Program-made: the position numbers and the translations under genes | Assembly: GCF_015679325.1 (NCBI RefSeq) | Contig: NZ_JADPVI010000001.1 | Location: 1,054,001-1,118,000, forward strand | Source: Kaistella gelatinilytica | Lineage (GTDB): Bacteria; Bacteroidota; Bacteroidia; Flavobacteriales; Weeksellaceae | Direction of reading: 5' to 3' | Length of the DNA: 64,000 nucleotides | Shown here: positions 8,557 through 17,638 of the stretch, one piece after another | Position numbering within the stretch: the first letter of the stretch is position 1 | Layout of the letters: every line of letters starts with the position of its first letter | The notes under the pieces: model-generated | Told to the model about the DNA's origin: nothing | Database searches by the model: none | Seen by the model: the letters and a program-made list of their open reading frames with translations, nothing else

Positions 8557-10092
8557 ATGCTTTTACACTACGACTATATAATTATTGGCACCGGTGCAGG
8601 TGGCGGAACGATTGCGAAAGTTTTAGCAGATACCGGAAAATCAATTTTAATTTTAGAGCGGGGCGGATTTTTACCTCAGGAAAAGGAGAACTGGGATTCT
8701 GGCGCTGTTTTTCAAGAAGAGAGATACCATACGAAAGAAGTCTGGAAAGATAAAGAAGGCAACGATCTTCATCCCGGAACCGGTTATTGGATTGGTGGAA
8801 ATACCAAAGTTTACGGCGCAGCATTATTCCGTTTGCGGGAAAGAGATTTTGGTGAATTGCAGCATTGTGCGGGAATTTCCCCAAGTTGGCCTTTGAAATA
8901 TGATGATTTTGAAAAATATTACGATCAGGCAGAAAAACTGTTTGATGTTCATGGCAAAACAGGCGAAGATCCTACAGAACCTTTTCGTTCAGAACCGCTT
9001 CCTTTTGAAGGAGTTGCGGATGAACCCAGAATTGCAGATGTAAGAACTGCGCTGAAAAATTATGGTTTGAAACCTTTTGATATTCCTTTAGGAATTAAAT
9101 TAAACGAAAGAAATCGGGTTGAAAGTTTATGCATCAAATGTGATACTTGCGACGGTTTCCCGTGTTTGCTTCATGCGAAAGCAGATGCAGATATCAATTG
9201 TATCCGACCGATTATGCATGATTCAAATATTACGTTGATGATTGATGCGATGGTAGAAAAATTGATTACGAACGAAGCAGGAGATCAAATACGTGGCGTT
9301 GAAACCGTTATTAATGGAGAAAAAATCACTTTTACTGCGGAAACAATTATTGTTTCTTGCGGCGCCATTAATTCTGCGGCATTGTTTTTAAAATCTGCAA
9401 ACGAAAAACATCCGAATGGTTTGGCAAATAAAAGCGATCAGGTTGGAAGGAACTTTATGAAGCATCAAAGTGCGGCGATGCTTGCGATTTCTTTTACAGA
9501 AAATCCGACCAAATTTCAGAAAACAATCGCGTTGACCGACTTTTACTTTGGTGATGAAGATTTCGGATTTCCTATGGGAAGCATTCAGCTCATGGGAAAA
9601 AGCAACCGTTATATGTTGACCGATGACGCTCCGATTTTCACGCCTGTAAAGATTTTATCTGAAATGGCTCAACACTCTGTAGATTGGTGGTTTACAGGAG
9701 AAGATCTACCCGATCAGGAAAACCGGGTTATGTGGAAAGACGGAAAAATTCACCTGAATTATACCATTAATAACGAGGAAGGTTTTGACCGTTTAATAAA
9801 AAAATTCTCTAAAATTCTGACCGAACTGGAAGATGATATTAAATTCCTTCCAGAAAATATTAATATCAGTAAAAAAATTCCGTTGGCCGGAGTTGCGCAT
9901 CAATGTGGAACATTACGGTTTGGAACAGATCCGGAAACTTCGGTTTTAGATACGAATTGCAAAACCCATGAGATCGATAATCTGTATGTTGTTGACGGTT
10001 CATTTTTTCCAAGTTCGGGCGCTGTAAATCCTTCATTAACCATTATTGCAAATGCGATCCGGGTTGGTGAACATTTAAAATCTTTAATTTAA
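8557..10092 (+). CDS. GMC family oxidoreductase (FAD-dependent)
   Basis: FAD enzyme of the glucose-methanol-choline family, 511 residues, probably oxidising an alcohol or sugar. Visible: FAD-binding IIGTGAGGGTIAK at the N-terminus, GGNTKVYGAAL (the second FAD motif), and the C-terminal VVDGSFFPSSGAVNPSLTI loop, which carries the flavin-proximal region. A cysteine cluster C192-x2-C195-x2-C198-x4-C203 (CIKCDTCDGFPC) sits mid-protein and recalls GMC enzymes thought to carry a metal centre. No signal peptide. It precedes the aquaporin by 10 bp and is probably co-transcribed with it. Substrate unknown. Confidence 0.85.
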   Translation: MLLHYDYIIIGTGAGGGTIAKVLADTGKSILILERGGFLPQEKENWDSGAVFQEERYHTKEVWKDKEGNDLHPGTGYWIGGNTKVYGAALFRLRERDFGELQHCAGISPSWPLKYDDFEKYYDQAEKLFDVHGKTGEDPTEPFRSEPLPFEGVADEPRIADVRTALKNYGLKPFDIPLGIKLNERNRVESLCIKCDTCDGFPCLLHAKADADINCIRPIMHDSNITLMIDAMVEKLITNEAGDQIRGVETVINGEKITFTAETIIVSCGAINSAALFLKSANEKHPNGLANKSDQVGRNFMKHQSAAMLAISFTENPTKFQKTIALTDFYFGDEDFGFPMGSIQLMGKSNRYMLTDDAPIFTPVKILSEMAQHSVDWWFTGEDLPDQENRVMWKDGKIHLNYTINNEEGFDRLIKKFSKILTELEDDIKFLPENINISKKIPLAGVAHQCGTLRFGTDPETSVLDTNCKTHEIDNLYVVDGSFFPSSGAVNPSLTIIANAIRVGEHLKSLI

Positions 10093-10102
10093 ACTCTCGA
10101 AA

Positions 10103-10846
10103 TTGTTTGAAGTTCTAAAGAAAAACTACGCCGATTTTTTAATGGAAGGTTTCGGACTTTTCATTTTTATGGTTTCTGCGTGTTTTTTTGCGAGCATTTT
10201 AGAACATCGTGATCCCAGTTTTAATATTGGAATTTCGAATCCGAAAATTCGGTTGTTGATCATGGCGATTGCGATGGGAACTACTGCGCTTGTGATATTT
10301 TTATCGCCTTTAACTTCACCTTCCGGAGCTTTTATTAATCCCTCGGTTACGATTATGCGATGGAGATTGGGACAATTAAGTTTAGAAAAACTGATCTGGT
10401 ATTCTGTTTTTCAAACGATTGGCGGCCTCGTTGCCGTTTATTTAATGAAATTTTTATTGGGAAGAATTTTGAGTGATCCGCCGGTAAATTATGTCGTAAC
10501 TGTTCCGGGAAAGGGAATTTCAGATTTGCAGGCTGCTTTAATGGAAACTTCTACGGCTTTTGTAATGATAGCGATGGTTCTTTTCGTCTCAGATACCAAA
10601 TTCTCGAAAACTGTTCCTTACTTATCTGCTTTTTTGGTGGGCGTTTACGTTTATGTAGCAGGACCGGTTTCAGGTTTTGGAATGAATCCGGCGCGAACAA
10701 TTGCGAGTGCTTTTCCAGCAAATATTTACACTGATTTCTGGATTTATATGTTGTGTCCAACCATCGGAATGCTTGCTGCAGCTGAATTATATTTGGTCTT
10801 AAAGCACCAAAAACCTACTGTAGATTATCATTTAGATGGAAAATAA
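10103..10846 (+). CDS. MIP/aquaporin family channel
   Basis: Membrane channel for water or small neutral solutes, about 247 residues with six hydrophobic segments and two half-helix loops. Loop B reads NPS (FINPSVTI) and loop E reads NPA (GMNPARTI), so the first motif deviates from NPA. The start is uncertain: TTG at 10103 keeps a normal short cytoplasmic N-terminus, whereas the first ATG (10142) would begin directly at the first membrane helix. Pairing with the GMC enzyme suggests transport of its substrate or product; this is inference. Confidence 0.85.
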   Translation: MFEVLKKNYADFLMEGFGLFIFMVSACFFASILEHRDPSFNIGISNPKIRLLIMAIAMGTTALVIFLSPLTSPSGAFINPSVTIMRWRLGQLSLEKLIWYSVFQTIGGLVAVYLMKFLLGRILSDPPVNYVVTVPGKGISDLQAALMETSTAFVMIAMVLFVSDTKFSKTVPYLSAFLVGVYVYVAGPVSGFGMNPARTIASAFPANIYTDFWIYMLCPTIGMLAAAELYLVLKHQKPTVDYHLDGK

Positions 10847-10874
10847 TTTTAAAGAGTTCAGTTTAAAATTAGAT

Positions 10875-11531
10875 TTATTTACTGAAGATTTCTTCTAAAA
10901 TTCTCGAAACTTCTTTCGCTTTTGTGGCCGGGAAAAGATGCGTTCCACCTTCTACAATGTAATCAGGCTTGGAATATTTGACGGGAAAGACAATATCTTT
11001 GGTTCCTAAAACCTGAATCACTTTTGGATTTACTCCGGATTTCCAGGCAGAAACTTGCTCCAGACTCCATTTTAAATAATACTGATCGGTGACTTTTACA
11101 TATTGCATCAGCTTTGGATTGCGGGGATCTACTAATTTCCGGGCAACTGAGTACATAATGATCGACTTTAAATTAAACATGCTTTCCGGCATATAACGGG
11201 GAATTTTGGTGACCTCTCCTAACTTAATGAATCTCGATTTTTCTTTGTCAGATTTGATGCTTCCTAAAATGACGATCTTTTCCGCGGGTTTTATCTTGTC
11301 GATTTCCTGAACGATGATCCCGCCAAAAGAATATCCAAGTAAAGAAAAAGGTTCAGACACATCGATCTTTTCAGCCATTCTTTCAACATAGTGAGAAAAC
11401 GCTTCCTTTTTCGTGGGAATGAGCCAGTCAATAAAAACAACTTCTAAATTTTCGGGGAATTTTATTCTTTCTAAAACGGTAAAATCGGCAGCAAGTCCGC
11501 TTATAACGTATAATTTCATTTTGTTATTCAT
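10875..11531 (-). CDS. alpha/beta hydrolase
   Basis: 218-residue alpha/beta-hydrolase fold protein with the nucleophile elbow GYSFGG (about residue 67) and a late GGTHLFP segment that supplies a plausible catalytic His. No signal peptide, so cytoplasmic. The start may be at 11531 or four codons later at 11519 (MKLYVISG). Substrate unknown. Confidence 0.75.
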   Translation of the reverse strand: MNNKMKLYVISGLAADFTVLERIKFPENLEVVFIDWLIPTKKEAFSHYVERMAEKIDVSEPFSLLGYSFGGIIVQEIDKIKPAEKIVILGSIKSDKEKSRFIKLGEVTKIPRYMPESMFNLKSIIMYSVARKLVDPRNPKLMQYVKVTDQYYLKWSLEQVSAWKSGVNPKVIQVLGTKDIVFPVKYSKPDYIVEGGTHLFPATKAKEVSRILEEIFSK

Positions 11532-11598
11532 AACAAGATCGGTGAAAATTTAATTTTTTTAAACTAAATAAGTGCTGATATTTCACTATGTAAAAATA

Positions 11599-11628
11599 AA
11601 AAAAGAGCAGTGAAAACTGCTCTTTTTG
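11599..11628 (-). terminator. terminator after YceI gene
   Basis: Inverted repeat AAAAAGAGCAG / CTGCTCTTTTT around a 6-nt loop. The run of U reads on the minus strand, just downstream of the YceI gene ending at 11645, and may also end the hydrolase region. Confidence 0.75.
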
Positions 11629-11644
11629 ATGATCTATTTCAAAA

Positions 11645-12211
11645 TTATTTTGCGGTCACTTTTACCAGCATGTCGATATCATCTTTTACCAGGACGTCCT
11701 GCATTGTTGATGCATAAGCAATATCGAATTTTTGTCTGTCGAAAGTAAATTTGTTCGAAACCAAACTCACAACTCCTTTGCTGTAAGCGATCTTTGCGGG
11801 GAAAGAAACTGGATTTGTTTTTCCTTTCACAGTAAGATTTCCATTAACAATGTAGTTGTATACTTTGTCGTTATTTTTTTTCACAGAAGTGATCGTATAA
11901 CTTGCTGTTGGATGCTTTTCAACTTCGAAGAAATCGCCGGTTTTTAAATGGTTATTCAGTTTTGTTTGATATTCTCCCTTTAAATCTGTTGAAGTAAGCG
12001 AAGTCATATCTAAAACGAAAGTTCCGCCAACAACCTGGTTTCCTTTCATCACGATGTTTCCTGCTTTCAAATTTACAGTTCCGTTATGAGAAGAAGCTTC
12101 CGTTTTTGCGATTTTATAACCCCACCAGTTCACTTGAGAGCCAACAACTTTTTTTGTTTGACCAAATGCTAAATTCCCGATTACCAAAGCAAATAATACT
12201 AATTTTTTCAT
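11645..12211 (-). CDS. YceI family periplasmic protein
   Basis: Lipocalin-like barrel of the YceI family, whose members bind polyisoprenoids or other amphiphiles in the periplasm. Start at 12211 (MKKLVLFALVIGNLAFGQ, signal peptide) is preferred over an ATG four codons upstream. The mature part has SSHNGTVNLKAGNIV, an early family motif, and the late TFDRQKFDIAY. About 188 residues. It is tandem with and clearly paralogous to the next gene upstream (12286-12858). Confidence 0.85.
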   Translation of the reverse strand: MKKLVLFALVIGNLAFGQTKKVVGSQVNWWGYKIAKTEASSHNGTVNLKAGNIVMKGNQVVGGTFVLDMTSLTSTDLKGEYQTKLNNHLKTGDFFEVEKHPTASYTITSVKKNNDKVYNYIVNGNLTVKGKTNPVSFPAKIAYSKGVVSLVSNKFTFDRQKFDIAYASTMQDVLVKDDIDMLVKVTAK

Positions 12212-12285
12212 TCTAATTTTCATTAATTATTTAGCAGTAAAAATAGACTTATAAAAGTGAGAACCTATTGATGTATGTTAAGAAT

Positions 12286-12858
12286 TTACTTTGCGACCAC
12301 GGTAATATTCATCTCAACATCATTGCTGATGAGCATGTCTTCGAAAATATTATATTGCAGACCGAAGTTTTTTCTGTTAAATGTGAATTTTGCCGAAGTA
12401 ATGGTGGTTAAATTTTTAAAATCGGAAATTTTAGCCGGAAAAGAAATGTTTTTAGAAATCCCTTTGATGGTCAGAACGCCATTAATTTGATAATTAAAAG
12501 CAGGATTATTTAGTTTTTTAAGCGATTTAATTTGAAAGGTTGAAACAGGAAACTTTGCGCTGTCGAAAAAGTCATCACTTTTTAGATGATTTTCAAACAT
12601 TTTCTTCAACTTTTTGTCTTCATTCAAATCTTCTGCATCCATTGTTGTCATATCCATAACAAAATTTCCACCAATAATGTTGTTGTCTTTAAATACAAGA
12701 TTTCCAGATTTTAATTTAATGGTGCCATTGTGAGAAAGAGATTCTGCCTTCAAAGTTTTATAACCTTTCCAGCGGATTTCTGAAGAAATAATATTTTTAG
12801 TTTGGGCAAAAAGGGTGAAAGTAAAAAAGAGAAATATAAATGGAAGCAATTTTTTCAT
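12286..12858 (-). CDS. YceI family periplasmic protein
   Basis: Second YceI protein, about 190 residues. Start at 12858 (MKKLLPFIFLFFTFTLFAQ) gives a clean signal peptide; a start at 12909 would add 17 non-family residues. SLSHNGTIKLKSGNLVF and TFNRKNFGLQYN align directly with the neighbour at 11645-12211, so this is a tandem duplication that has diverged. Role unknown beyond a likely periplasmic lipid or quinone-type ligand. Confidence 0.85.
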   Translation of the reverse strand: MKKLLPFIFLFFTFTLFAQTKNIISSEIRWKGYKTLKAESLSHNGTIKLKSGNLVFKDNNIIGGNFVMDMTTMDAEDLNEDKKLKKMFENHLKSDDFFDSAKFPVSTFQIKSLKKLNNPAFNYQINGVLTIKGISKNISFPAKISDFKNLTTITSAKFTFNRKNFGLQYNIFEDMLISNDVEMNITVVAK

Positions 12859-12894
12859 TGTAAAGATTGTTTTAAAAACGTGCAAATTTAAACC

Positions 12895-12924
12895 AAAAAA
12901 CTCCAGCAATTGCTGAAGTTTAAA
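12895..12924 (-). terminator. terminator after glucokinase
   Basis: AAACTCCAGCAATTGCTGAAGTTT forms a stem around CAATTG with a U run on the minus strand; it lies just after the glk stop. Confidence 0.65.
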
Positions 12925-12941
12925 TTTTATATTTGAAGATT

Positions 12942-13988
12942 TTACTCTTCTGAAAAAGCCGCGTAAACAGCTGCTCCATTGATGATCGTATTTTTATCTT
13001 TAACCAGATAAATTGGGATATCTTTTAATAAAGAATCCATTTTATCGCTGATGATAAAGTTTTTATAGAATTTGTCATTATTCAAAAATTTCTCCACCAT
13101 AATTGGTATTTCTCCCGTTAAAAAAAGACCACCGGTTGCTTTCAATTTCAAAACCAAACTATTTGCCTCTCTTGCCAAGAAAATAATGAAAGTATCGATC
13201 GTCATGTTACAGATACGATCTCTTTGTTCTAAAGCTCCATTAATAATAGCTTGCGTAAAATTACCTGCTTCAATTTCCTGAGTTAGCCAATCGGGTTGCT
13301 TCTGCTGTTTTACGTCTCTTAAAAAACGGTAAATATTGAATAATCCGGAAGTTGAAAGAACAGATTCCCAACTTACAATACCATAAATTTTCTGAAGAAA
13401 CTGGTAAAACTCTACCTCATCTGTAGTTCTGGGAGAAAATTCACAATGACCACCTTCTGTTGCGAAAGGGCGTAGAGAATTGCCATCATAAAATAATCCA
13501 GCTTCACCTAAACCATCTCCCGGAGATAAAAGCGCTATATTTCCGGCAGCAAAATCATCAGAATTATGAAGGGTTAGATAACTGTCGTCAGCATTTCCTA
13601 GACCATACGCGGAAGCTTCTAAATCATTGATCAGATAAACTTTTCCAATTTGCGTTTCTCTCTTAATTTCTTCAGCATCAACTTTCCACGGTAAACGCGG
13701 CGGCTCACTTCTGCCACCAATAACAGGACCGGGAACAGCTATCGCAATTTTGCTGATATTGGTGAGGGAATGATCTGATACGAACTTTTTAATTATTTCT
13801 GAAATCGAGCTAAATTCCTGGGTTTTGTAAATATCCTCTCTTTTTGAAACTACTTTTCCATTTTGGGTAACAAAAAGTGCCACAAAAGTCTGGTCACGGC
13901 GAATATCAGCCGAAATCAACGAAATATTATCGTTGCAGGCAGCCGAAAGCGCAGGTAAAAAAAGTTTGAATTTATTTCTGTTCTCCAT
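12942..13988 (-). CDS. glk: glucokinase
   Basis: Phosphorylates glucose with ATP in the cytoplasm. About 348 residues of the Glk (not ROK) family. Motifs: SADIRRDQTFVALF near the N-terminus (phosphate-1 region), YLINDLEASAYGLG with the catalytic Asp region, LLSPGDGLGEAGLF and EGGHCEFSPR (sugar binding). Start at 13988 (MENRNKFKL) is chosen over 14009. It stands alone between terminators. Confidence 0.85.
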   Translation of the reverse strand: MENRNKFKLFLPALSAACNDNISLISADIRRDQTFVALFVTQNGKVVSKREDIYKTQEFSSISEIIKKFVSDHSLTNISKIAIAVPGPVIGGRSEPPRLPWKVDAEEIKRETQIGKVYLINDLEASAYGLGNADDSYLTLHNSDDFAAGNIALLSPGDGLGEAGLFYDGNSLRPFATEGGHCEFSPRTTDEVEFYQFLQKIYGIVSWESVLSTSGLFNIYRFLRDVKQQKQPDWLTQEIEAGNFTQAIINGALEQRDRICNMTIDTFIIFLAREANSLVLKLKATGGLFLTGEIPIMVEKFLNNDKFYKNFIISDKMDSLLKDIPIYLVKDKNTIINGAAVYAAFSEE

Positions 13989-14046
13989 TTCTTTTATGTT
14001 AATAACCAAAGATAATAATTGTTTTTAAAAAATATAGGAAAAAATA

Positions 14047-14080
14047 AAAAACCTTCTTAAAATAATTAAGAAGGTTTTTA
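14047..14080 (-). terminator. terminator after outer-membrane protein gene
   Basis: AAAACCTTCTTAA / TTAAGAAGGTTTT hairpin with a U run on the minus strand, between the beta-barrel gene and glk. Confidence 0.75.
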
Positions 14081-14114
14081 TGTTATTGACGTCGAAACAT
14101 TACTGTTGACGAAA

Positions 14115-14684
14115 TTATTTTCCTAGTGGAATATTGTAACCAACACCTACACCAACAGAACCTGCGCTGTATTTTTGGTTTCCAATCTCTCCTTTGTCAC
14201 CTGTGAAGGTTTTTTGATACTGTACTGCAAAATTCCAGTCCTTGTTGTGGTATCCGATTTCTGGTTTGATATAAAAACCACCATCAGGTCTTTGTGTATT
14301 TGCAAGATCGTTAGAAGCAACATTTTTATCACCTACGATAAAACCGTAACCGATATCAGTTCCTAAATAGAATCCCATTTGTTTTGGATAAATTCTGATC
14401 AAAGCTGCTACAGGAACTACACCGAAATCATTGTTTTTGATTCCATTGTTATCTTTCCCAAAAAAGTGAGTATAACCGGTTGCGATCCCTAAACCGAAAC
14501 CTGGAGTTACCAAGTTCTGGTAAGCAAGGTCTAAACCTAAAGTTGCAGAAGCATTTTCTGCAGGAACTGCTAAACCTCCATTAATACCAACTTTTAGCAT
14601 GTTTCTCATGTCAGAATTCTGAGCACTTACTAGTCCTACTGTCATTAATCCTAAAGCAAGGATTGTTTTCTTCATTGATTTCAT
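14115..14684 (-). CDS. outer-membrane beta-barrel protein
   Basis: 189 residues with signal peptide (MKKTILALGLMTVGLVSAQ, from the second Met at 14675) and alternating strands rich in Gly, Tyr and Asn that end YSAGSVGVGVGYNIPLG, typical of small OmpW/OprF-like eight-stranded barrels. No enzyme motif. The function, structural or adhesin-like, cannot be told from sequence. Confidence 0.75.
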   Translation of the reverse strand: MKSMKKTILALGLMTVGLVSAQNSDMRNMLKVGINGGLAVPAENASATLGLDLAYQNLVTPGFGLGIATGYTHFFGKDNNGIKNNDFGVVPVAALIRIYPKQMGFYLGTDIGYGFIVGDKNVASNDLANTQRPDGGFYIKPEIGYHNKDWNFAVQYQKTFTGDKGEIGNQKYSAGSVGVGVGYNIPLGK

Positions 14685-14882
14685 AATATCTAAATTTTTA
14701 ATTTTACAGAAGGGTTACTTGTCAAAATCGTGCCAAAATCTAAAATACGCCCTGTTTAAAAAGCTTTAAATTACTCAATAAACTGGTTATCAACGAAATA
14801 GATTTCATAATTAATTAAACAAGCATTTAAATATTTATGTAATGTTTAACGGAATTTGTAATCTATTTTTTAAGTAAAACAT

Positions 14883-14915
14883 AAAAAAAGAGTCAAATTA
14901 TAAAATTTGACTCTT
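14883..14915 (-). terminator. terminator after rhodanese gene
   Basis: AAGAGTCAAATT / AATTTGACTCTT stem with a U run on the minus strand, 20 bp after the rhodanese stop. Confidence 0.75.
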
Positions 14916-14934
14916 CAATATTGTTGAAATGATA

Positions 14935-15225
14935 TTACAGATTTTCTAGCTGCTTCATCATGTCATTATAACCGCCTCCATTGTAAACATCGGTCATTCC
15001 TTCCGATTTGAAATATTCAACTGCCTTTCCGCTTCTGTTTCCGCTTCTGCAAAAGAAAATTTTATTTCCTGCTAAATTGGTCACTTCCTGCTTTCTGTCT
15101 TCAATTTCGCCTAAGGGAATATTTTGTGCTTCCTCAATACTGCCATCCATTTCGAGTTCCATAGGTTCGCGAACGTCGATCAAATGATAGTTTCCTGCTT
15201 TTAGTACTTCTTCTATTGACATCAT
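14935..15225 (-). CDS. rhodanese-like domain protein
   Basis: Single 96-residue rhodanese domain, cytoplasmic, a candidate sulfur carrier. HLIDVREPMELEMDGS is the CH2A-type motif and the active-site loop FFCRSGNRSGKA carries the catalytic Cys. The stand-alone small form resembles GlpE/PspE. Start at 15225 or one codon later. Divergent from queG. Confidence 0.88.
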   Translation of the reverse strand: MMSIEEVLKAGNYHLIDVREPMELEMDGSIEEAQNIPLGEIEDRKQEVTNLAGNKIFFCRSGNRSGKAVEYFKSEGMTDVYNGGGYNDMMKQLENL

Positions 15226-15316
15226 AATTTTATTTTAGATTTATTTATTCCGGAAATTCTTAGAAATTAAAACTGTAAGATCTTAAATCCTTAGAAGCAA
15301 ATTTATGAAATAATGT

Positions 15317-15324
15317 TAGTTTTG
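15317..15324 (+). promoter_or_regulatory. candidate -7 box for queG
   Basis: TAGTTTTG fits TAnnTTTG and ends 11 bp before the queG ATG. No firm -33 partner was seen. Confidence 0.4.
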
Positions 15325-15335
15325 CAATATCAAAA

Positions 15336-16265
15336 ATGAATTCGACCGCAGAAAAATATTCACTCCTGATTAAAGCCAAAGCAAAAAAGTTTGGCTTTCA
15401 GGATTGTGGAATTTCCCGTGCAGGTTTTTTAGAAAATGACGCCGTCGCTTTGGAAAAGTGGCTAAAGAATGATCACCACGGGAAAATGTCTTACATGGAA
15501 AATCATTTCGATAAAAGACTTGATCCTACTCTGCTTGTTGAAGGTTCAAGATCTGTCATTTCGCTTTCTTATAATTATTTCCCGGAAGAAAAGTTGCCCA
15601 CGATCAATAGCTTTAAGATCTCTAAATATGCATATGGGGAAGATTATCATGAAATCATTAAAGAGATCATGCAGGAAATGGTTGCCGAACTAAAGGATGA
15701 AATTGGTGATTTTCAATGTCGGGTCTTTACGGATTCAGCTCCGATTTTAGAAAGAAGCTGGGCGAGAAAATCGGGGATTGGCTGGGTCGGGAAAAATGCA
15801 AACCTCATCACCAAACAGAGCGGATCTTTTTATTTTCTGGCAGAAATCATTTGCGATCTCGATCTTCTGGAGGATCATGCAAGAACTGATCACTGCGGAT
15901 CTTGTACAAAATGTATTGAAGCTTGTCCCACCGATGCCATTGTGTCTGACAAAATTATTGATGGCAGTAAATGTATTTCCTACGCGACGATTGAACTGAA
16001 GGATGAAATTCCCGCAAGTTTTAAAGATAAAATGGAGGACTGGATGTTTGGTTGTGACATTTGCCAGGATGTTTGTCCCTGGAATCGTTTTTCGTTGCCT
16101 CATCAGCAGGAAAAATTTAAACCTAATACTTTTCTTCAAACCTATAGAAAAGAAGATTGGAAAGAGCTTACGCAGGAACTTTTCTCAGAAATTTTTCGGA
16201 GATCGCCCGTAAAACGAACGAAGTTTGCCGGTTTAAAAAGGAACATTCAATTTCTGAGTAAATAA
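15336..16265 (+). CDS. queG: epoxyqueuosine reductase
   Basis: Cobalamin-dependent iron-sulfur enzyme that performs the last step of queuosine tRNA modification. 309 residues. Two 4Fe-4S motifs are visible: [16 protein letters not shown] and [12 protein letters not shown]. The upstream [22 protein letters not shown] segment is the family's active-site signature. Length is slightly short compared with E. coli QueG because the C-terminal HEAT repeats are missing, as is common in this group. Confidence 0.93.
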   Translation: MNSTAEKYSLLIKAKAKKFGFQDCGISRAGFLENDAVALEKWLKNDHHGKMSYMENHFDKRLDPTLLVEGSRSVISLSYNYFPEEKLPTINSFKISKYAYGEDYHEIIKEIMQEMVAELKDEIGDFQCRVFTDSAPILERSWARKSGIGWVGKNANLITKQSGSFYFLAEIICDLDLLEDHARTDHCGSCTKCIEACPTDAIVSDKIIDGSKCISYATIELKDEIPASFKDKMEDWMFGCDICQDVCPWNRFSLPHQQEKFKPNTFLQTYRKEDWKELTQELFSEIFRRSPVKRTKFAGLKRNIQFLSK

Positions 16266-16272
16266 ATTTTAT

Positions 16273-16280
16273 TACTTTTG
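16273..16280 (+). promoter_or_regulatory. candidate -7 box, near-leaderless start
   Basis: TACTTTTG ends only 4 bp before the ATG at 16285, so transcription would begin at or next to the start codon. Confidence 0.4.
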
Positions 16281-16284
16281 AAAA

Positions 16285-16962
16285 ATGAAGAAATTTATCC
16301 TTGTCATTCTTAAAACGATCTGGGCAATCATCGCATTGATCGCAATTTATGTATTGTTCGCATTTTTTATTCCATACATTGAAGTTCCGGCAAAAGAAGT
16401 TCACGAACCTAAAAATATCACAGCTTATATTTTAACGAACGGCGTTCATACCGATCTGGTCGTTCCCATCAAAACTGCAGAAATCGACTGGAGCAAAGAA
16501 GTTCCTTTTGAAAATACGGTATCAAAAAGTACCAATTTCAATTATCTATCCATCGGTTGGGGCGACAAAGGCTTCTATCTCGATACGCCAACGTGGGCTG
16601 ATCTAAAAGTTTCAACAGCATTTAAGGCCGCTTTTTGGCTGAATGAATCTGCGATGCACTGTACTTTTTACGATAAAATGACAGAAGGAAAAGATTGTAA
16701 AAAAATTATGTTGACGCATGATCAATACTTGGCATTGATTGATTTTATTCAAAATAAATTCGATCACGACAAAAACGGAAATACTATCCTTATAAAAACC
16801 GATGCAGTTTACAGTAAAAACGATGCTTTCTACGATGCCAAAGGAAGTTACAGTTTTCTGAATACCTGCAATACGTGGGCGAACAAAGGTCTAATTGTAG
16901 CTGGACAAAAAGCAGCATTCTGGACGGCAAGTGATTTTGGGATTTTTCAGCATTATAAATAA
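16285..16962 (+). CDS. DUF2459/TIGR02117 family membrane-anchored protein
   Basis: 225 residues with one N-terminal membrane segment (about 5-30), the rest probably periplasmic. The conserved TNGVHTDLVVP, IGWGDKGFYLDTPTW and FLNTCNTWANKGL blocks match the uncharacterised TIGR02117/DUF2459 family. The invariant His, Asp and Cys residues suggest a papain- or NlpC-like catalytic fold, but that is inference. No functional context from neighbours. Confidence 0.8.
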   Translation: MKKFILVILKTIWAIIALIAIYVLFAFFIPYIEVPAKEVHEPKNITAYILTNGVHTDLVVPIKTAEIDWSKEVPFENTVSKSTNFNYLSIGWGDKGFYLDTPTWADLKVSTAFKAAFWLNESAMHCTFYDKMTEGKDCKKIMLTHDQYLALIDFIQNKFDHDKNGNTILIKTDAVYSKNDAFYDAKGSYSFLNTCNTWANKGLIVAGQKAAFWTASDFGIFQHYK

Positions 16963-17021
16963 TTGCGGTTTTGATCTATTAAAATTTCGTTGAAATATTT
17001 TTTAAGATCAATTTTACGCAA

Positions 17022-17048
17022 AAAAAAACTCCCTTTAAAAGAGAGTTT
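17022..17048 (-). terminator. terminator after YceI-like gene
   Basis: AAACTCCCTTTAAAAGAGAGTTT, a stem of about 9 bp with one mismatch and a U run on the minus strand. Confidence 0.65.
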
Positions 17049-17071
17049 AGAAAAAAATTTAGTTGAAAAAA

Positions 17072-17578
17072 TTAATTCTTAATTGCGAGACTGAAAAGTA
17101 AATCAACATCGTCTTTTACATAAATCATTCCGCCCATCTTTTTCGGTGGTGTGATATTGAAATCTGAGAATTTCAATCTTTTATTTCCGACGAGACTTTT
17201 GTTGTATTCACTAAATTCGATGGTATATTTTTTAGAAACGTTCATCATTTTGACTTCTACAATTGCTGAGAATCTATTACTAACTGCTTTGAATTCTAAA
17301 AATCTGATCGTAAAAAGCGGATATTTTTCCGCATTTAAAGTTTTTCTGAAATCAGCGGTCATCATTTTGTTTCTGCAGTTGAAATCTTCCACTTTTAGGT
17401 GAATATTCGGCATTTGATTTTCAGGAGTCGCACTGATCGAAGCCGGCATTTTGAAATTATCATTGGTACATTTGAAAGTATTAACATTCGTCCAACCATC
17501 AATTTCAACCGAATTTTTCTGCGCAAACACCATCACTGAAAAGATGATCAAGAGTATGGTGAATATTTTATTTTTCAT
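17072..17578 (-). CDS. divergent YceI-like secreted protein
   Basis: About 168 residues from the Met at 17578 (MKNKIFTILLIIFSVMVFAQ signal peptide); the ATG at 17608 adds ten unrelated residues. NAEKYPLFTIRF and the final DFNITPPKKMGG...DDVDLLFSLAIKN follow the YceI strand pattern, but the early SHNW-type motif is replaced by WTNVNTFKC. Two cysteines in the mature N-terminal part could form a disulfide. It lies after the porin gene in the same orientation, so a YceI-porin-YceI arrangement is likely. Confidence 0.65.
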   Translation of the reverse strand: MKNKIFTILLIIFSVMVFAQKNSVEIDGWTNVNTFKCTNDNFKMPASISATPENQMPNIHLKVEDFNCRNKMMTADFRKTLNAEKYPLFTIRFLEFKAVSNRFSAIVEVKMMNVSKKYTIEFSEYNKSLVGNKRLKFSDFNITPPKKMGGMIYVKDDVDLLFSLAIKN

Positions 17579-17585
17579 GATATTT

Positions 17586-17623
17586 AAAAAAAAAGAAAGA
17601 GGGATCATTGCAACCCCTCTTTC
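17586..17623 (-). terminator. terminator after porin gene
   Basis: GAAAGAGGG / CCCCTCTTTC stem followed by nine U on the minus strand. It sits between the porin and the YceI-like gene, so it may attenuate read-through between them. Confidence 0.75.
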
Positions 17624-17638
17624 AAGAAATAAAAAAAA

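Noticed and set aside
15747-16139. minus-strand frame of 130 codons inside queG
   Set aside because: Antisense to two intact 4Fe-4S motifs; no features of its own.
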